A DNA stretch of 31,904 bases from QNZT01 sp964651755 (lineage in GTDB: Bacteria; Campylobacterota; Campylobacteria; Campylobacterales; QNZT01), in contig CAZYZD010000017.1 in NCBI GenBank assembly GCA_964651755.1, positions 1 to 31,904 on the forward strand, given 5' to 3'. Positions 15,772-22,738 of the stretch are shown one piece after another (position 1 is the first letter of the stretch; every line of letters starts with the position of its first letter). Position numbers and translations under genes: made by a program. Under the pieces are notes generated by a model. It was not told the DNA's origin and searched no databases. It saw only the letters and a list, made by a program, of their open reading frames with translations.

Positions 15772-15792
15772 TTTTGATGATTTTCATCAAAA
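15772..15792. repeat. Palindrome upstream of the Cys-rich gene
   Basis: TTTTGATGA (15772-15780) and TCATCAAAA (15784-15792) are a perfect 9-bp inverted repeat around TTT. It lies about 44 nt upstream of the probable -10 box of the Cys-rich gene and about 150 nt downstream of the aroC stop. Placement fits a regulator-binding site; as an aroC terminator it is rather distant. The rest of the 237-nt gap (15703-15939) is AT-rich without a coding signal. Confidence 0.4.
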
Positions 15793-15939
15793 ACAGACAA
15801 ATATTATTTTGTACATGACAAGTTTAGGAAATTATTTCTTAATTGGGAAGTAAAATTTTATTTTAATTAAAAAAAAATAACAAAAAGTAAAAATTTGTTT
15901 CTGTTGGGAACAAAATTTTATACTTTATTGATTTATTTT

Positions 15940-17016
15940 TTACCTTGAGTAGATTTTTTGCAAGTCACTAAATTGACGACCGAGGTTTAAAAGCAGCATA
16001 TCTGCAATTACTAAAGCTGCCATTGCTTCAGCTACAATAGATCCCCGGATAGCTACACAGGGGTCATGTCTGCCTTTAAGCTCGCAAGTAACTTCATTTT
16101 CATAGATATCGATACTTTTTTGTTTTTTGAATATTGAAGGAGTAGGCTTAAAATAAACCTTGATACTGATTTCATCACCATTGCTGATCCCTCCAAGAAT
16201 TCCACCGCTTTTATTGCTCAAAAATCCTTCTTTGGATATTTGATCATTGTTTTGTGATCCTTTAAGTGCAGAGGCTTGCATACCTTCACCTATTTCGACT
16301 GCTTTTGCCGCATTGATACTCATCATAGCATCTGCAAGTATCGCATCAAGTTTATAGTAAATAGGCTCACCTAAACCGACAGGTGCGTTTGTGATTTTAA
16401 TCAGGGCTATACCGCCAACAGAGTCATGCATATTTTTTGCACGAAGAATAGCCTCTTTCTGTTTTTCTTCTATTTCAGGATCAAGAGCATAAATCTCACT
16501 CTCTTTAGCTTTATCAAAGTCATAATTTTGTGCTTCAATCCCATCAATAGCAAAAACACCACTTTCTACACGAATACCAAGTTCTTTCAACATCAGTTTT
16601 GCAATGGCGCCGGCAGCAACTCTGGCAGCTGTTTCTCTGGCACTGCTTCGTCCACCACCTCTGTAATCGCGTATGCCGTATTTGTGAAAATAGGTAAAAT
16701 CTGCATGACCGGGACGAAAGATATCTTTGATGTTGGAGTAATCTTTACTTTTTTGATTGGTGTTGAAAATTACCATGGCTATGGGTGTGCCTGTTGATAC
16801 ACCCTCGAAAACACCACTGAGTATTTCAACCTGATCTCCCTCTTTTCGGGAAGTAGCGTATACATTTTGACCAGGTTTACGTCTGTCAAGTTCAGCTTGT
16901 ATGAAAGTTTCATCAATTTTTAATCCTGCTGGTACACCGTCTACTATGCATCCGAGTGCTTTTCCATGGGATTCGCCAAAAGTGGTAAATATAAACCTCT
17001 TCCCAAAACTGTTCAA
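15940..17016 (-). CDS. aroC: Chorismate synthase AroC
   Basis: Converts EPSP to chorismate with reduced FMN, the last shikimate step. 358 residues, usual length. Signatures: GESHGKALGCIVDGVPAG near residue 14, RPGHADFTYFHKYGIRDYRGGGRSSARET near 100-130 (two of the PROSITE-type patterns), and RHDPCVAIR near the end. The start is TTG at 17016, sharing TTGA with the rnc stop, with AAGGAAC seven nucleotides upstream, so translation is coupled to rnc. It is the last gene of the TPR-rnhA-rnc-aroC operon. I remember the same run in Campylobacter and Helicobacter. Confidence 0.95.
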   Translation of the reverse strand: MNSFGKRFIFTTFGESHGKALGCIVDGVPAGLKIDETFIQAELDRRKPGQNVYATSRKEGDQVEILSGVFEGVSTGTPIAMVIFNTNQKSKDYSNIKDIFRPGHADFTYFHKYGIRDYRGGGRSSARETAARVAAGAIAKLMLKELGIRVESGVFAIDGIEAQNYDFDKAKESEIYALDPEIEEKQKEAILRAKNMHDSVGGIALIKITNAPVGLGEPIYYKLDAILADAMMSINAAKAVEIGEGMQASALKGSQNNDQISKEGFLSNKSGGILGGISNGDEISIKVYFKPTPSIFKKQKSIDIYENEVTCELKGRHDPCVAIRGSIVAEAMAALVIADMLLLNLGRQFSDLQKIYSR

Positions 17017-17693
17017 TGTAGTTCCTTTTTTAATTTTTCAATGGCTTGTTTCGCTGCTTCCTGCTGTGCTTCTTTTTTACTTTTTCCTTTTGCCTGGGCA
17101 ACTTCCCTATCGTTGATTTTGACCATAATGACAAACTCTTTTTTATGATCGGGACCACTGGAACCGGTGACGATATACTGGGGTGTAACTCCCATATGTG
17201 CTTGAGTGATTTCTTGAAGTGTAGTTTTATAATCTTTAAAAACTGTAGCGAGATCAATTTTTGGATAAGCTTTTTCAAGAAGCTTTAATGAAACTTCAGT
17301 TGCTTTTTCCAAACCGCTTTCGAGATAAACAGCACCAATGAGTGCTTCAAAAGCATTGGAAAGGATAGAGGGCTTTTGTCGACCATTGTTGTTCTCTTCA
17401 GCAAGAGAAAGATAGATATATTCACCAAGATTGATTAATCTTGCCAACTGTTCAAATCCTTTTTCGTTGACGAGAGATGCACGCAGTTTGGAAAGTTCGC
17501 CTTCTGATACATTGGGAAATTTGTGATAAAGGTACTCACCTACAATAAGATCAAGTACGGCATCGCCTAAAAATTCGAGTCGTTCATTATTGTAGGGTTG
17601 TTTACTGCTTTTGTGTGTTAGTGCTGTTTTTAAAAGAGTACGATCTTTAAAGCGGTAACCCAATTTGTTCTCTAGTATACTTAAATCACCCAT
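17013..17693 (-). CDS. rnc: Ribonuclease III
   Basis: Cleaves double-stranded RNA in rRNA maturation and antisense control. The RNase III domain shows NNERLEFLGDAVLDLIVGEYL with the catalytic Glu/Asp set and SNAFEALIGAVYLESG; the C-terminal dsRNA-binding domain spans about 155-226 and ends KKEAQQEAAKQAIEKL. The normal length is about 226 residues. Two possible starts are adjacent, GTG at 17696 and ATG at 17693; I prefer ATG because AAGGA stands seven nucleotides before it. It begins right at the rnhA stop and overlaps aroC by four bases. Confidence 0.95.
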   Translation of the reverse strand: MGDLSILENKLGYRFKDRTLLKTALTHKSSKQPYNNERLEFLGDAVLDLIVGEYLYHKFPNVSEGELSKLRASLVNEKGFEQLARLINLGEYIYLSLAEENNNGRQKPSILSNAFEALIGAVYLESGLEKATEVSLKLLEKAYPKIDLATVFKDYKTTLQEITQAHMGVTPQYIVTGSSGPDHKKEFVIMVKINDREVAQAKGKSKKEAQQEAAKQAIEKLKKELH

Positions 17694-17696
17694 CAC

Positions 17697-18131
17697 CTAG
17701 TCCTTGTGAGATGCTTGCAGTTTTTCTGCCTCGCCTCTAGCTATTTTATCACATTTTTCATTTTCTTCATGACCATTGTGACCGCGTACCCAGATGGCTT
17801 TTATCTTATGTGGTTTGGCGACTTCAAGGTATTGTTTCCATAAGTCAGGGTTTTTTACCTTTTTAAAATCTTTTTTGATCCAGTTTGCAAGCCATTCATT
17901 GATAGCATTGACTACATAGGAGGAATCACTGGTAATGACTACTTCACAAGGTTCTTTAAGTAGCTTCAATCCCTCAATGACTGCAAGTAGTTCCATCTGA
18001 TTGTTAGTGACATTTGGTAAAGCGCCGCTCGCAATCTTTTCATGATCTTTATATTTTAAAATTGCACAGTATCCACCATAACCTGGGTTTCCCAGGGAAG
18101 AACCGTCACTATACAAGTGAATCTTTTTCAT
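17697..18131 (-). CDS. rnhA: Ribonuclease HI
   Basis: Degrades the RNA strand of RNA-DNA hybrids, for example at primers and R-loops. 144 residues. The four carboxylates are visible in order: YSDGSSLGNPG, NNQMELLAVIEGL, ITSDSSYVV and EKCDKIARGEA. WVRGHNGHEENE carries the conserved His. ATG at 18131 overlaps the end of the TPR gene by 23 nt, and the stop abuts rnc. Pairing of the two RNA-hybrid/duplex nucleases in one operon is a conserved arrangement in this phylum as far as I recall. Confidence 0.95.
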   Translation of the reverse strand: MKKIHLYSDGSSLGNPGYGGYCAILKYKDHEKIASGALPNVTNNQMELLAVIEGLKLLKEPCEVVITSDSSYVVNAINEWLANWIKKDFKKVKNPDLWKQYLEVAKPHKIKAIWVRGHNGHEENEKCDKIARGEAEKLQASHKD

Positions 18132-19149
18132 ACTCTCTCTTTGTTAATTTTGTACTAATAAGTGTGCTTCCTATATTTTGACACTGTGGACAGCGATAGA
18201 AATAAAGGGGAAAAGTATTTTTACAGTTGCTGCAGGTATAATCAAAACTGATATCAGCACTTTTGTCATTTGCCAGTGCAAGTTTAATCAGAATATTCAG
18301 CACAAAATGGTTACTTTTTTCTGCTAATTTCAGATCCCCTTTTGCACTGTAAATTTCTGACAGAAGGGAGTTTGATTCAATGAGACGTTCATCTATTCTG
18401 TCGTAGCGTGTTTCCCAGATTAAATCGATAATATTATAAAAGTCAAAATCATGAAGTAATTCATATTTTAGCGGCAAGTTATTACTTTTTAAAAATTCAT
18501 ATAATTTTCTCTGGACGATTTTATTCTCAAGTCCTATATCTGTTAGTTTTTGAATTTTCTTCTCTTCTTTAAGTGATTTATCGTTCAGAACGCTTAAGAT
18601 TTGAAAATAGAGTTTTTTCTCTTTTACATCAATTTTAAATTGTTCAAGTGTATTCAGTACTTCGATAGCTTTTCCATACATACGTAAATTATCATATATC
18701 ACTATAAGATAGGTAAGTGCTTCTTCATTGCGGGGGTATATTTTAAGTGCTGTGAGCAATATTTCACGCGACCTTTCCAAAAAGCCGGCTTTATAATATG
18801 TCTTTCCCAGAAGTGTCAGAATATCTTTTTTGACAATTTTATCCTTGCTGCCTTGCAAAATTGCCTGATAAATTTCAATGGCTTTTTGATATTCACCACC
18901 TTTTTCAAAGGTAAGTGCCATAAGAACTGACGATTCTATAGGAAGTTGTTTTTTTTGGATTACTTCTTTGTATTCGCTAAATCCATCATATTGATGAAAT
19001 TTTTTTAAAAACTTGTTTACACTGGATTCTTCTTCTTTTGTTTTGAAGAAACCCCAGGAATAACTAAAGAAAGAGACAATCACGACAATAGCAACAAGTA
19101 GAATAACGCCATAAATAGGATCGCGATAATCAATAGAAAAAATATCCAA
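18109..19149 (-). CDS. Membrane-anchored TPR protein with C-terminal zinc ribbon (LapB/YciM-like architecture)
   Basis: 346 residues: an N-terminal membrane span at about 13-33, a TPR array from about 65 to 290 (for example residues in EYQKAIEIYQAIL and ARERSREILLTALKIYP-like repeats), and a rubredoxin-like ribbon with C306/C309 and C320/C323. This order of anchor, TPRs and ribbon is that of E. coli LapB, which controls LpxC turnover and LPS assembly. Sequence identity cannot be judged by eye, so LapB function is an inference. The start is TTG at 19149 with a weak GGA upstream. It is the first gene of the operon with rnhA, rnc and aroC. Confidence 0.82.
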   Translation of the reverse strand: MDIFSIDYRDPIYGVILLVAIVVIVSFFSYSWGFFKTKEEESSVNKFLKKFHQYDGFSEYKEVIQKKQLPIESSVLMALTFEKGGEYQKAIEIYQAILQGSKDKIVKKDILTLLGKTYYKAGFLERSREILLTALKIYPRNEEALTYLIVIYDNLRMYGKAIEVLNTLEQFKIDVKEKKLYFQILSVLNDKSLKEEKKIQKLTDIGLENKIVQRKLYEFLKSNNLPLKYELLHDFDFYNIIDLIWETRYDRIDERLIESNSLLSEIYSAKGDLKLAEKSNHFVLNILIKLALANDKSADISFDYTCSNCKNTFPLYFYRCPQCQNIGSTLISTKLTKREYEKDSLV

Positions 19150-19224
19150 AATATAAGTCCGTGTACTTTGATTTAGGATAGAGGTAAAAGCTCAAAATGA
19201 ACGTTTACATCTATTCTAATGCAG

Positions 19225-19230
19225 ATTATA
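19225..19230 (-). promoter_or_regulatory. -10 box of the TPR-rnhA-rnc-aroC operon
   Basis: Minus-strand TATAAT (context GTGTTATAATCTGC), about 75 nt upstream of the TTG start. The 15-bp inverted repeat at 19233-19268 ends two bases before it and therefore occupies the -35 region. Confidence 0.5.
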
Positions 19231-19232
19231 AC

Positions 19233-19268
19233 ACACACAGTATGAGAGTTCTATCTCATACTGTGTGT
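19233..19268. terminator. 15-bp perfect inverted repeat after glnB
   Basis: ACACACAGTATGAGA (19233-19247) pairs with TCTCATACTGTGTGT (19254-19268) around GTTCTA. It starts eight nucleotides past the glnB stop, as expected of a terminator, but on the minus strand the stem is followed by TATAATC, a poor T tract. It directly abuts the next operon's -10 box, so it may also be an operator. Confidence 0.55.
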
Positions 19269-19275
19269 AAAATGT

Positions 19276-19614
19276 TTAAAGTGCCTCTTCGTTCTCTTCA
19301 CCAGTTCTGATTCTGATAACTCTTTCAACAGGAGAAACAAAGATTTTACCGTCACCTATTTTACCTGTTTTAGCTGCTGTAGTGATTGCGTTGATTGCTG
19401 TGTCAACATATCCTTCAGAGACAACTATCTCAATTTTTACTTTTGGTAAAAAATCGATAACATATTCTGCTCCTCTGTAAAGTTCAGAATGCCCTTGTTG
19501 TCTACCGTAACCTTTTACTTCCGATACAGTCATACCTTCAATTTCAGCCGCAACAAGTGCCTCTTTTACATCATCCAGTTTAAATGGTTTTATAATTGCT
19601 TCAATTTTTTTCAT
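19276..19614 (-). CDS. glnB: Nitrogen regulatory protein PII
   Basis: 112-residue trimeric signal protein that binds ATP/ADP and 2-oxoglutarate and reports nitrogen status. The T-loop is intact, with Y51 in YRGAEYVIDF, the site uridylylated in many proteobacteria. The B-loop VKGYGRQQGH and the C-loop IGDGKIFV, then VERVIRIRTGE, are also present. ATG at 19614 follows AAAGGAAC. It lies 25 nt downstream of amtB in the same operon, so it probably gates AmtB; such partners are often called GlnK, but sequence alone does not separate the two. Confidence 0.94.
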   Translation of the reverse strand: MKKIEAIIKPFKLDDVKEALVAAEIEGMTVSEVKGYGRQQGHSELYRGAEYVIDFLPKVKIEIVVSEGYVDTAINAITTAAKTGKIGDGKIFVSPVERVIRIRTGEENEEAL

Positions 19615-19639
19615 TATACGTTCCTTTTAATTTTATTTC

Positions 19640-20896
19640 CTATAGATTCAGCGCCTTTTCACCGTGAGTTGCTTCGTCAAGACCCATTAGCTCAGTCTCT
19701 TCGTCAACTCTTCCTCCGCCTGTAATTATACTGGATATAAAATAAACGATTGCAGTTACTATACCACTGTATACAATAGTCAATCCAATTGCCTTAAATT
19801 GTGCAAGCATTTGGCTCCCTAGATTGAAATCTTCAGGCATCAAATATGGTGCGATAAAAAGTGCAGTTGCAATGGAACCCCAGATCCCCACAAGACCATG
19901 TACCCAGAAAGCATCTAGTGAATCATCAACTTTAAAGATTTTTTTGATTTTTGAAACACCGATGAAACCAAGAATACCACCTACAAGACCGATAATTATA
20001 GCACCACCGACACCTGCTGAACCAGAAGCCGGGGTAATAGCGACAAGACCGGCTACAGCTCCGGAAGCACCGCCTACCAACGTTGCTTTTTTATAGAAAA
20101 TATATTCAACGATCAACCAGCCTATTACACCCATGGAAGCTGCAACATTTGTAATCAAAAATGCATTACCCGCAACACCATCTGCTGCTACTTCGGAACC
20201 GGCATTGAATCCAAACCATCCGAACCATAAAAGTGCAGCACCAAGTACTGTTAGAATCGGGGAAAAAGGTTTCATTGCAGATTTGCCATAATCTTTTCTT
20301 TTCCCAAGAAGCATTGCAACTACAAAACCTGCAACACCAGCGTTGATATGTACAACTGTACCACCCGCAAAATCCATCTCTCCGAAGTTAAGTGTTTCAC
20401 CACCGCCCCATGCCCAGTGTGTAACAGGTGCATAAACAACCAAAATCCAAAGTGCAGAAAAAACAACAAAGGTAGAAAATTTAACTCTCTCAATCATAGA
20501 ACCGCTGGCAATTGCTACTGCAATGGCTGCAAATGTTCCCTGGAATGCGACAAAAAGGAGCTCTGGAATTGTACCGCTGAGTGTTTGATCTGTGATACCG
20601 TTTAACATGATTTTACCTGTACCGATAAAATCACCGGCACCAAATGCAATACTGTATCCTGCAACTACCCATACCAATGTTCCTACTGCAAATGCAATTA
20701 AACTCATCCCCATTGTATTTAAGACATTTTTATTTCTCGTCATACCGCCGTAAAAGAGCGCCAGACCTGCAGGTGTCATAAGCATAACGAATGCAGTAGC
20801 AACAATCATCCAGGCTGTATCACCTGTGTCAAGTTTTGCTTCGTCTGCGAAAGCAACCAATGGCAAAAGTGCTAATAATGCAAATATATTCTTCAT
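19640..20896 (-). CDS. amtB: Ammonium transporter AmtB
   Basis: 418 residues with an N-terminal signal sequence (KNIFALLALLPLVAFA) and about eleven membrane spans. Signature parts: MTPAGLALFYGGMTRNKNVLN at the first helices, the signature around YAPVTHWAWGGG, GWFGFNAGS, and FWVHGLVGIWGSIATALF with the pore histidine. Conducts ammonium or ammonia inward under nitrogen limitation. Followed by glnB, whose product would plug the pore when nitrogen is plentiful. ATG at 20896 follows AGGAGAAT. In the 163-nt gap to the divergent chorismate mutase gene, TGTAGAAT on the minus strand is the best -10 candidate; I see no sigma-54 GG-N10-GC element. Confidence 0.94.
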   Translation of the reverse strand: MKNIFALLALLPLVAFADEAKLDTGDTAWMIVATAFVMLMTPAGLALFYGGMTRNKNVLNTMGMSLIAFAVGTLVWVVAGYSIAFGAGDFIGTGKIMLNGITDQTLSGTIPELLFVAFQGTFAAIAVAIASGSMIERVKFSTFVVFSALWILVVYAPVTHWAWGGGETLNFGEMDFAGGTVVHINAGVAGFVVAMLLGKRKDYGKSAMKPFSPILTVLGAALLWFGWFGFNAGSEVAADGVAGNAFLITNVAASMGVIGWLIVEYIFYKKATLVGGASGAVAGLVAITPASGSAGVGGAIIIGLVGGILGFIGVSKIKKIFKVDDSLDAFWVHGLVGIWGSIATALFIAPYLMPEDFNLGSQMLAQFKAIGLTIVYSGIVTAIVYFISSIITGGGRVDEETELMGLDEATHGEKALNL

Positions 20897-21059
20897 ATAT
20901 TATTCTCCTACTAAAAATTTTTTTTAACAGGTAAATTCTACATTAAAATAAGAAGAAGTTATTCCAGAAATGTGATTAAAATATAAGCAGTTATCAAAAA
21001 TTGGCGAAAGTATCCGATATTATGCTAAAATAACACTAAAGAAAATCAAGGAGATTTTA

Positions 21060-21353
21060 ATGAAAAAATGTGCATCACTCGAAGAAGTGAGAGAAGAGAT
21101 AGACAAAATAGACGATCAAATTCTGGAACTGATTGCCAAACGTAAAGATATGGTAAAACAAGCAGCCAACTTTAAACACTCAGTTGAAGAGATAAAAGCT
21201 GATGAACGCATCGATCATGTATTGGATAGAGTACGTCATCAGGCACTGACTTTAGGTGTTTCTCCTAATCTGGCTGCCGAAATATATGCAAAAATGATTG
21301 ATGAGATGGTAGAAACGGAGATCGCTCAATTTCGTAATGTAACCAACTTCTAA
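21060..21353 (+). CDS. AroQ-class chorismate mutase (possible isochorismate-pyruvate-lyase-like)
   Basis: 97 residues, all helical. LEEVREEIDKIDDQILELIAKR carries the substrate arginine and the typical N-terminal helix pattern of the CM_2 domain; a Lys-rich loop (AANFKHS) and DERIDHVLDRVRHQA follow. Size and the ending EIYAKMIDEMVETEI resemble stand-alone mutases and PchB-type lyases, so prephenate formation from the chorismate made by AroC is likely but not certain. ATG at 21060 follows AAGGAG. It is transcribed alone, away from amtB, and ended by a weak hairpin. Confidence 0.85.
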   Translation: MKKCASLEEVREEIDKIDDQILELIAKRKDMVKQAANFKHSVEEIKADERIDHVLDRVRHQALTLGVSPNLAAEIYAKMIDEMVETEIAQFRNVTNF

Positions 21354-21361
21354 AACCTCTC

Positions 21362-21389
21362 GGAGAGTGAATGCTCTCCCAAGCTTTTT
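21362..21389 (+). terminator. Weak intrinsic terminator after the chorismate mutase gene
   Basis: GGAGAG (21362-21367) pairs with CTCTCC (21374-21379) around TGAATG, followed after five bases by TTTTT. The stem is only six pairs, but four are G-C. Confidence 0.45.
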
Positions 21390-21417
21390 GTTCAGCTCTC
21401 ATTAAATAAGATTATAT

Positions 21418-21423
21418 TATAAT
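21418..21423 (+). promoter_or_regulatory. -10 box of the propeller gene
   Basis: TATAAT in a run of AT repeats, 30 nt before the ATG at 21453; AAGGAATA supplies the ribosome site. The extreme AT content makes exact placement uncertain. Confidence 0.4.
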
Positions 21424-21452
21424 AATATCCTTATAAAACATAAGGAATATTA

Positions 21453-22667
21453 ATGATTAATAAAATTCTATATACTACTGCTTTAATTACATTTTTTACA
21501 GTAACGCTCTGTGCTGGAACAGTAGAAAAAACATCTGCACAAAAACAAACTGCTGAAAAGAAAAGGCAATTTGTCAGCAGTTGGCAGATTGCATTTGGAG
21601 GGACAAGTAAAGATATTGCCTATGGAGTAGTGGCTGCGGAAGAGGGTTCGGTTATTGTAGTGGGGCAATGTAGATCTTATGGAAAAGGACGTGATGATAT
21701 TCTGGCAATGAAAGTGGATCGTAAAGGAAAAACACTTTGGAAAAAAACTTTTGGTAGAAAAAGAAAAGATATTGCATATGCTATTACCCGTACTGCCGAT
21801 GGAAACTTTGTAGCGGTTGGAGAATCACGTTCGTTCAGTAAACTTGGTGATCCTGATGTATACGTGGTAAAATTTGATACGAATGGCAACTTGATTTGGG
21901 AAAATACTTTTGGTGGAGAGATGAGAGATTTTGCCAAAAGTGTTGTCGCAACGAGTGACGGCGGTGTATTGATTGCAGGATCGAGTGAATCTTTTGGTGA
22001 TGACTATTTGGATGCATATATATTAAAAGTGAATAAAAATGGCAAAGAAGAGTGGGCAAAAGTATTAGGCGGTGAACGGGATGATATTGCAAATTCTATT
22101 GCGCTTACTGCTGATGGAGGGTTTGTGATTGCTGGAGTAACACAAAGTTACGGCTATCAGAGTAAAGATTATTATATTGTTCGGTTTGATAAGCATGCCA
22201 AACAGCGATGGACAAAAGTTTATGGTGAAGAGAGTGAAGATATTGCCAAAGGAGTAGTTGCAACTAAAGATGGTGGTTGTGTTGTAACCGGTGCGACGAA
22301 ATCGTACGGTTCCAAACGCAATGATGTGATGGTGATTAAAGTGGCAGCAAATGGTAAGTTGATATGGCAGCGTCTTTTTGGATATAAAGAGAAAGAGTGG
22401 ATGAATGCTATTGCAAAGACCGATGATGGTGGTTTTATGATGGCTGGAGTGACAGACTCTTTTGGTCATGGTGAATTTGATTTTTATGTTATGCAGCTTG
22501 ATCAAGAGGGACATTCGCTCTGGAGTCCGGTATATGGTGGAGAAGATGATGATGCAGCGCATGCGCTTACCAGGACTACAGATGGTGATTATGTTGTTGT
22601 TGGTTCCACAAAAAGTTATGGGAAAGGCAAAGAAGATTATTTTATTGTAAAATTGAAAAAGAGATAG
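21453..22667 (+). CDS. Exported seven-repeat beta-propeller protein, unknown function
   Basis: 404 residues: a signal peptide (about 1-22, TTALITFFTVTLCAG), a short charged linker, then exactly seven repeats of about 51 residues from about residue 44 to the end. Each repeat begins W..xFGG-like (WQIAFGG, WKKTFGR, WENTFGG, WAKVLGG, WTKVYGE, WQRLFGY, WSPVYGG), continues with DIA...ATxDGGFVIAG and S[YF]G, and ends D.Y.VK.D.NG. Seven such four-strand units make a closed seven-bladed propeller. It has no catalytic motif; a binding or scaffolding role in the periplasm or at the surface is most likely. The Cys near the signal end does not fit a lipobox. ATG at 21453 follows AAGGAA. No partner gene is evident. 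Confidence 0.85.
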   Translation: MINKILYTTALITFFTVTLCAGTVEKTSAQKQTAEKKRQFVSSWQIAFGGTSKDIAYGVVAAEEGSVIVVGQCRSYGKGRDDILAMKVDRKGKTLWKKTFGRKRKDIAYAITRTADGNFVAVGESRSFSKLGDPDVYVVKFDTNGNLIWENTFGGEMRDFAKSVVATSDGGVLIAGSSESFGDDYLDAYILKVNKNGKEEWAKVLGGERDDIANSIALTADGGFVIAGVTQSYGYQSKDYYIVRFDKHAKQRWTKVYGEESEDIAKGVVATKDGGCVVTGATKSYGSKRNDVMVIKVAANGKLIWQRLFGYKEKEWMNAIAKTDDGGFMMAGVTDSFGHGEFDFYVMQLDQEGHSLWSPVYGGEDDDAAHALTRTTDGDYVVVGSTKSYGKGKEDYFIVKLKKR

Positions 22668-22708
22668 CAAAGTGATGAGAATAAGTTGCTGGCTTCTCCC
22701 TTTCGCTT

Positions 22709-22731
22709 TATAATCACGGAAGTGTTATAAT
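22709..22731 (+). promoter_or_regulatory. Two tandem -10 boxes upstream of dnaG
   Basis: TATAAT at 22709-22714 and again at 22726-22731. The second ends seven nucleotides before the dnaG ATG, which has no Shine-Dalgarno, so that promoter would give a leaderless mRNA. The first would give a leader of about 18 nt. Confidence 0.5.
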
Positions 22732-22738
22732 CATCTTC

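Noticed and set aside
20897..21059. Sigma-54 promoter for amtB
   Set aside because: No GG-N10-GC element is found on the minus strand; a weak sigma-70-like TAGAAT is the better candidate.
21513..21530. Lipoprotein signal in the propeller protein
   Set aside because: The residues before Cys (V-T-L) do not fit the lipobox, which needs Gly, Ala or Ser at -1.
21453..22667. DNA-level tandem repeat
   Set aside because: The seven units are alike in protein but diverged in DNA, so it is an old protein repeat, not a recent satellite.
22065..22670. 201-codon minus-strand frame over the propeller gene
   Set aside because: Repeats on the coding strand create a repeated-looking antisense frame; no promoter or ribosome site supports it.
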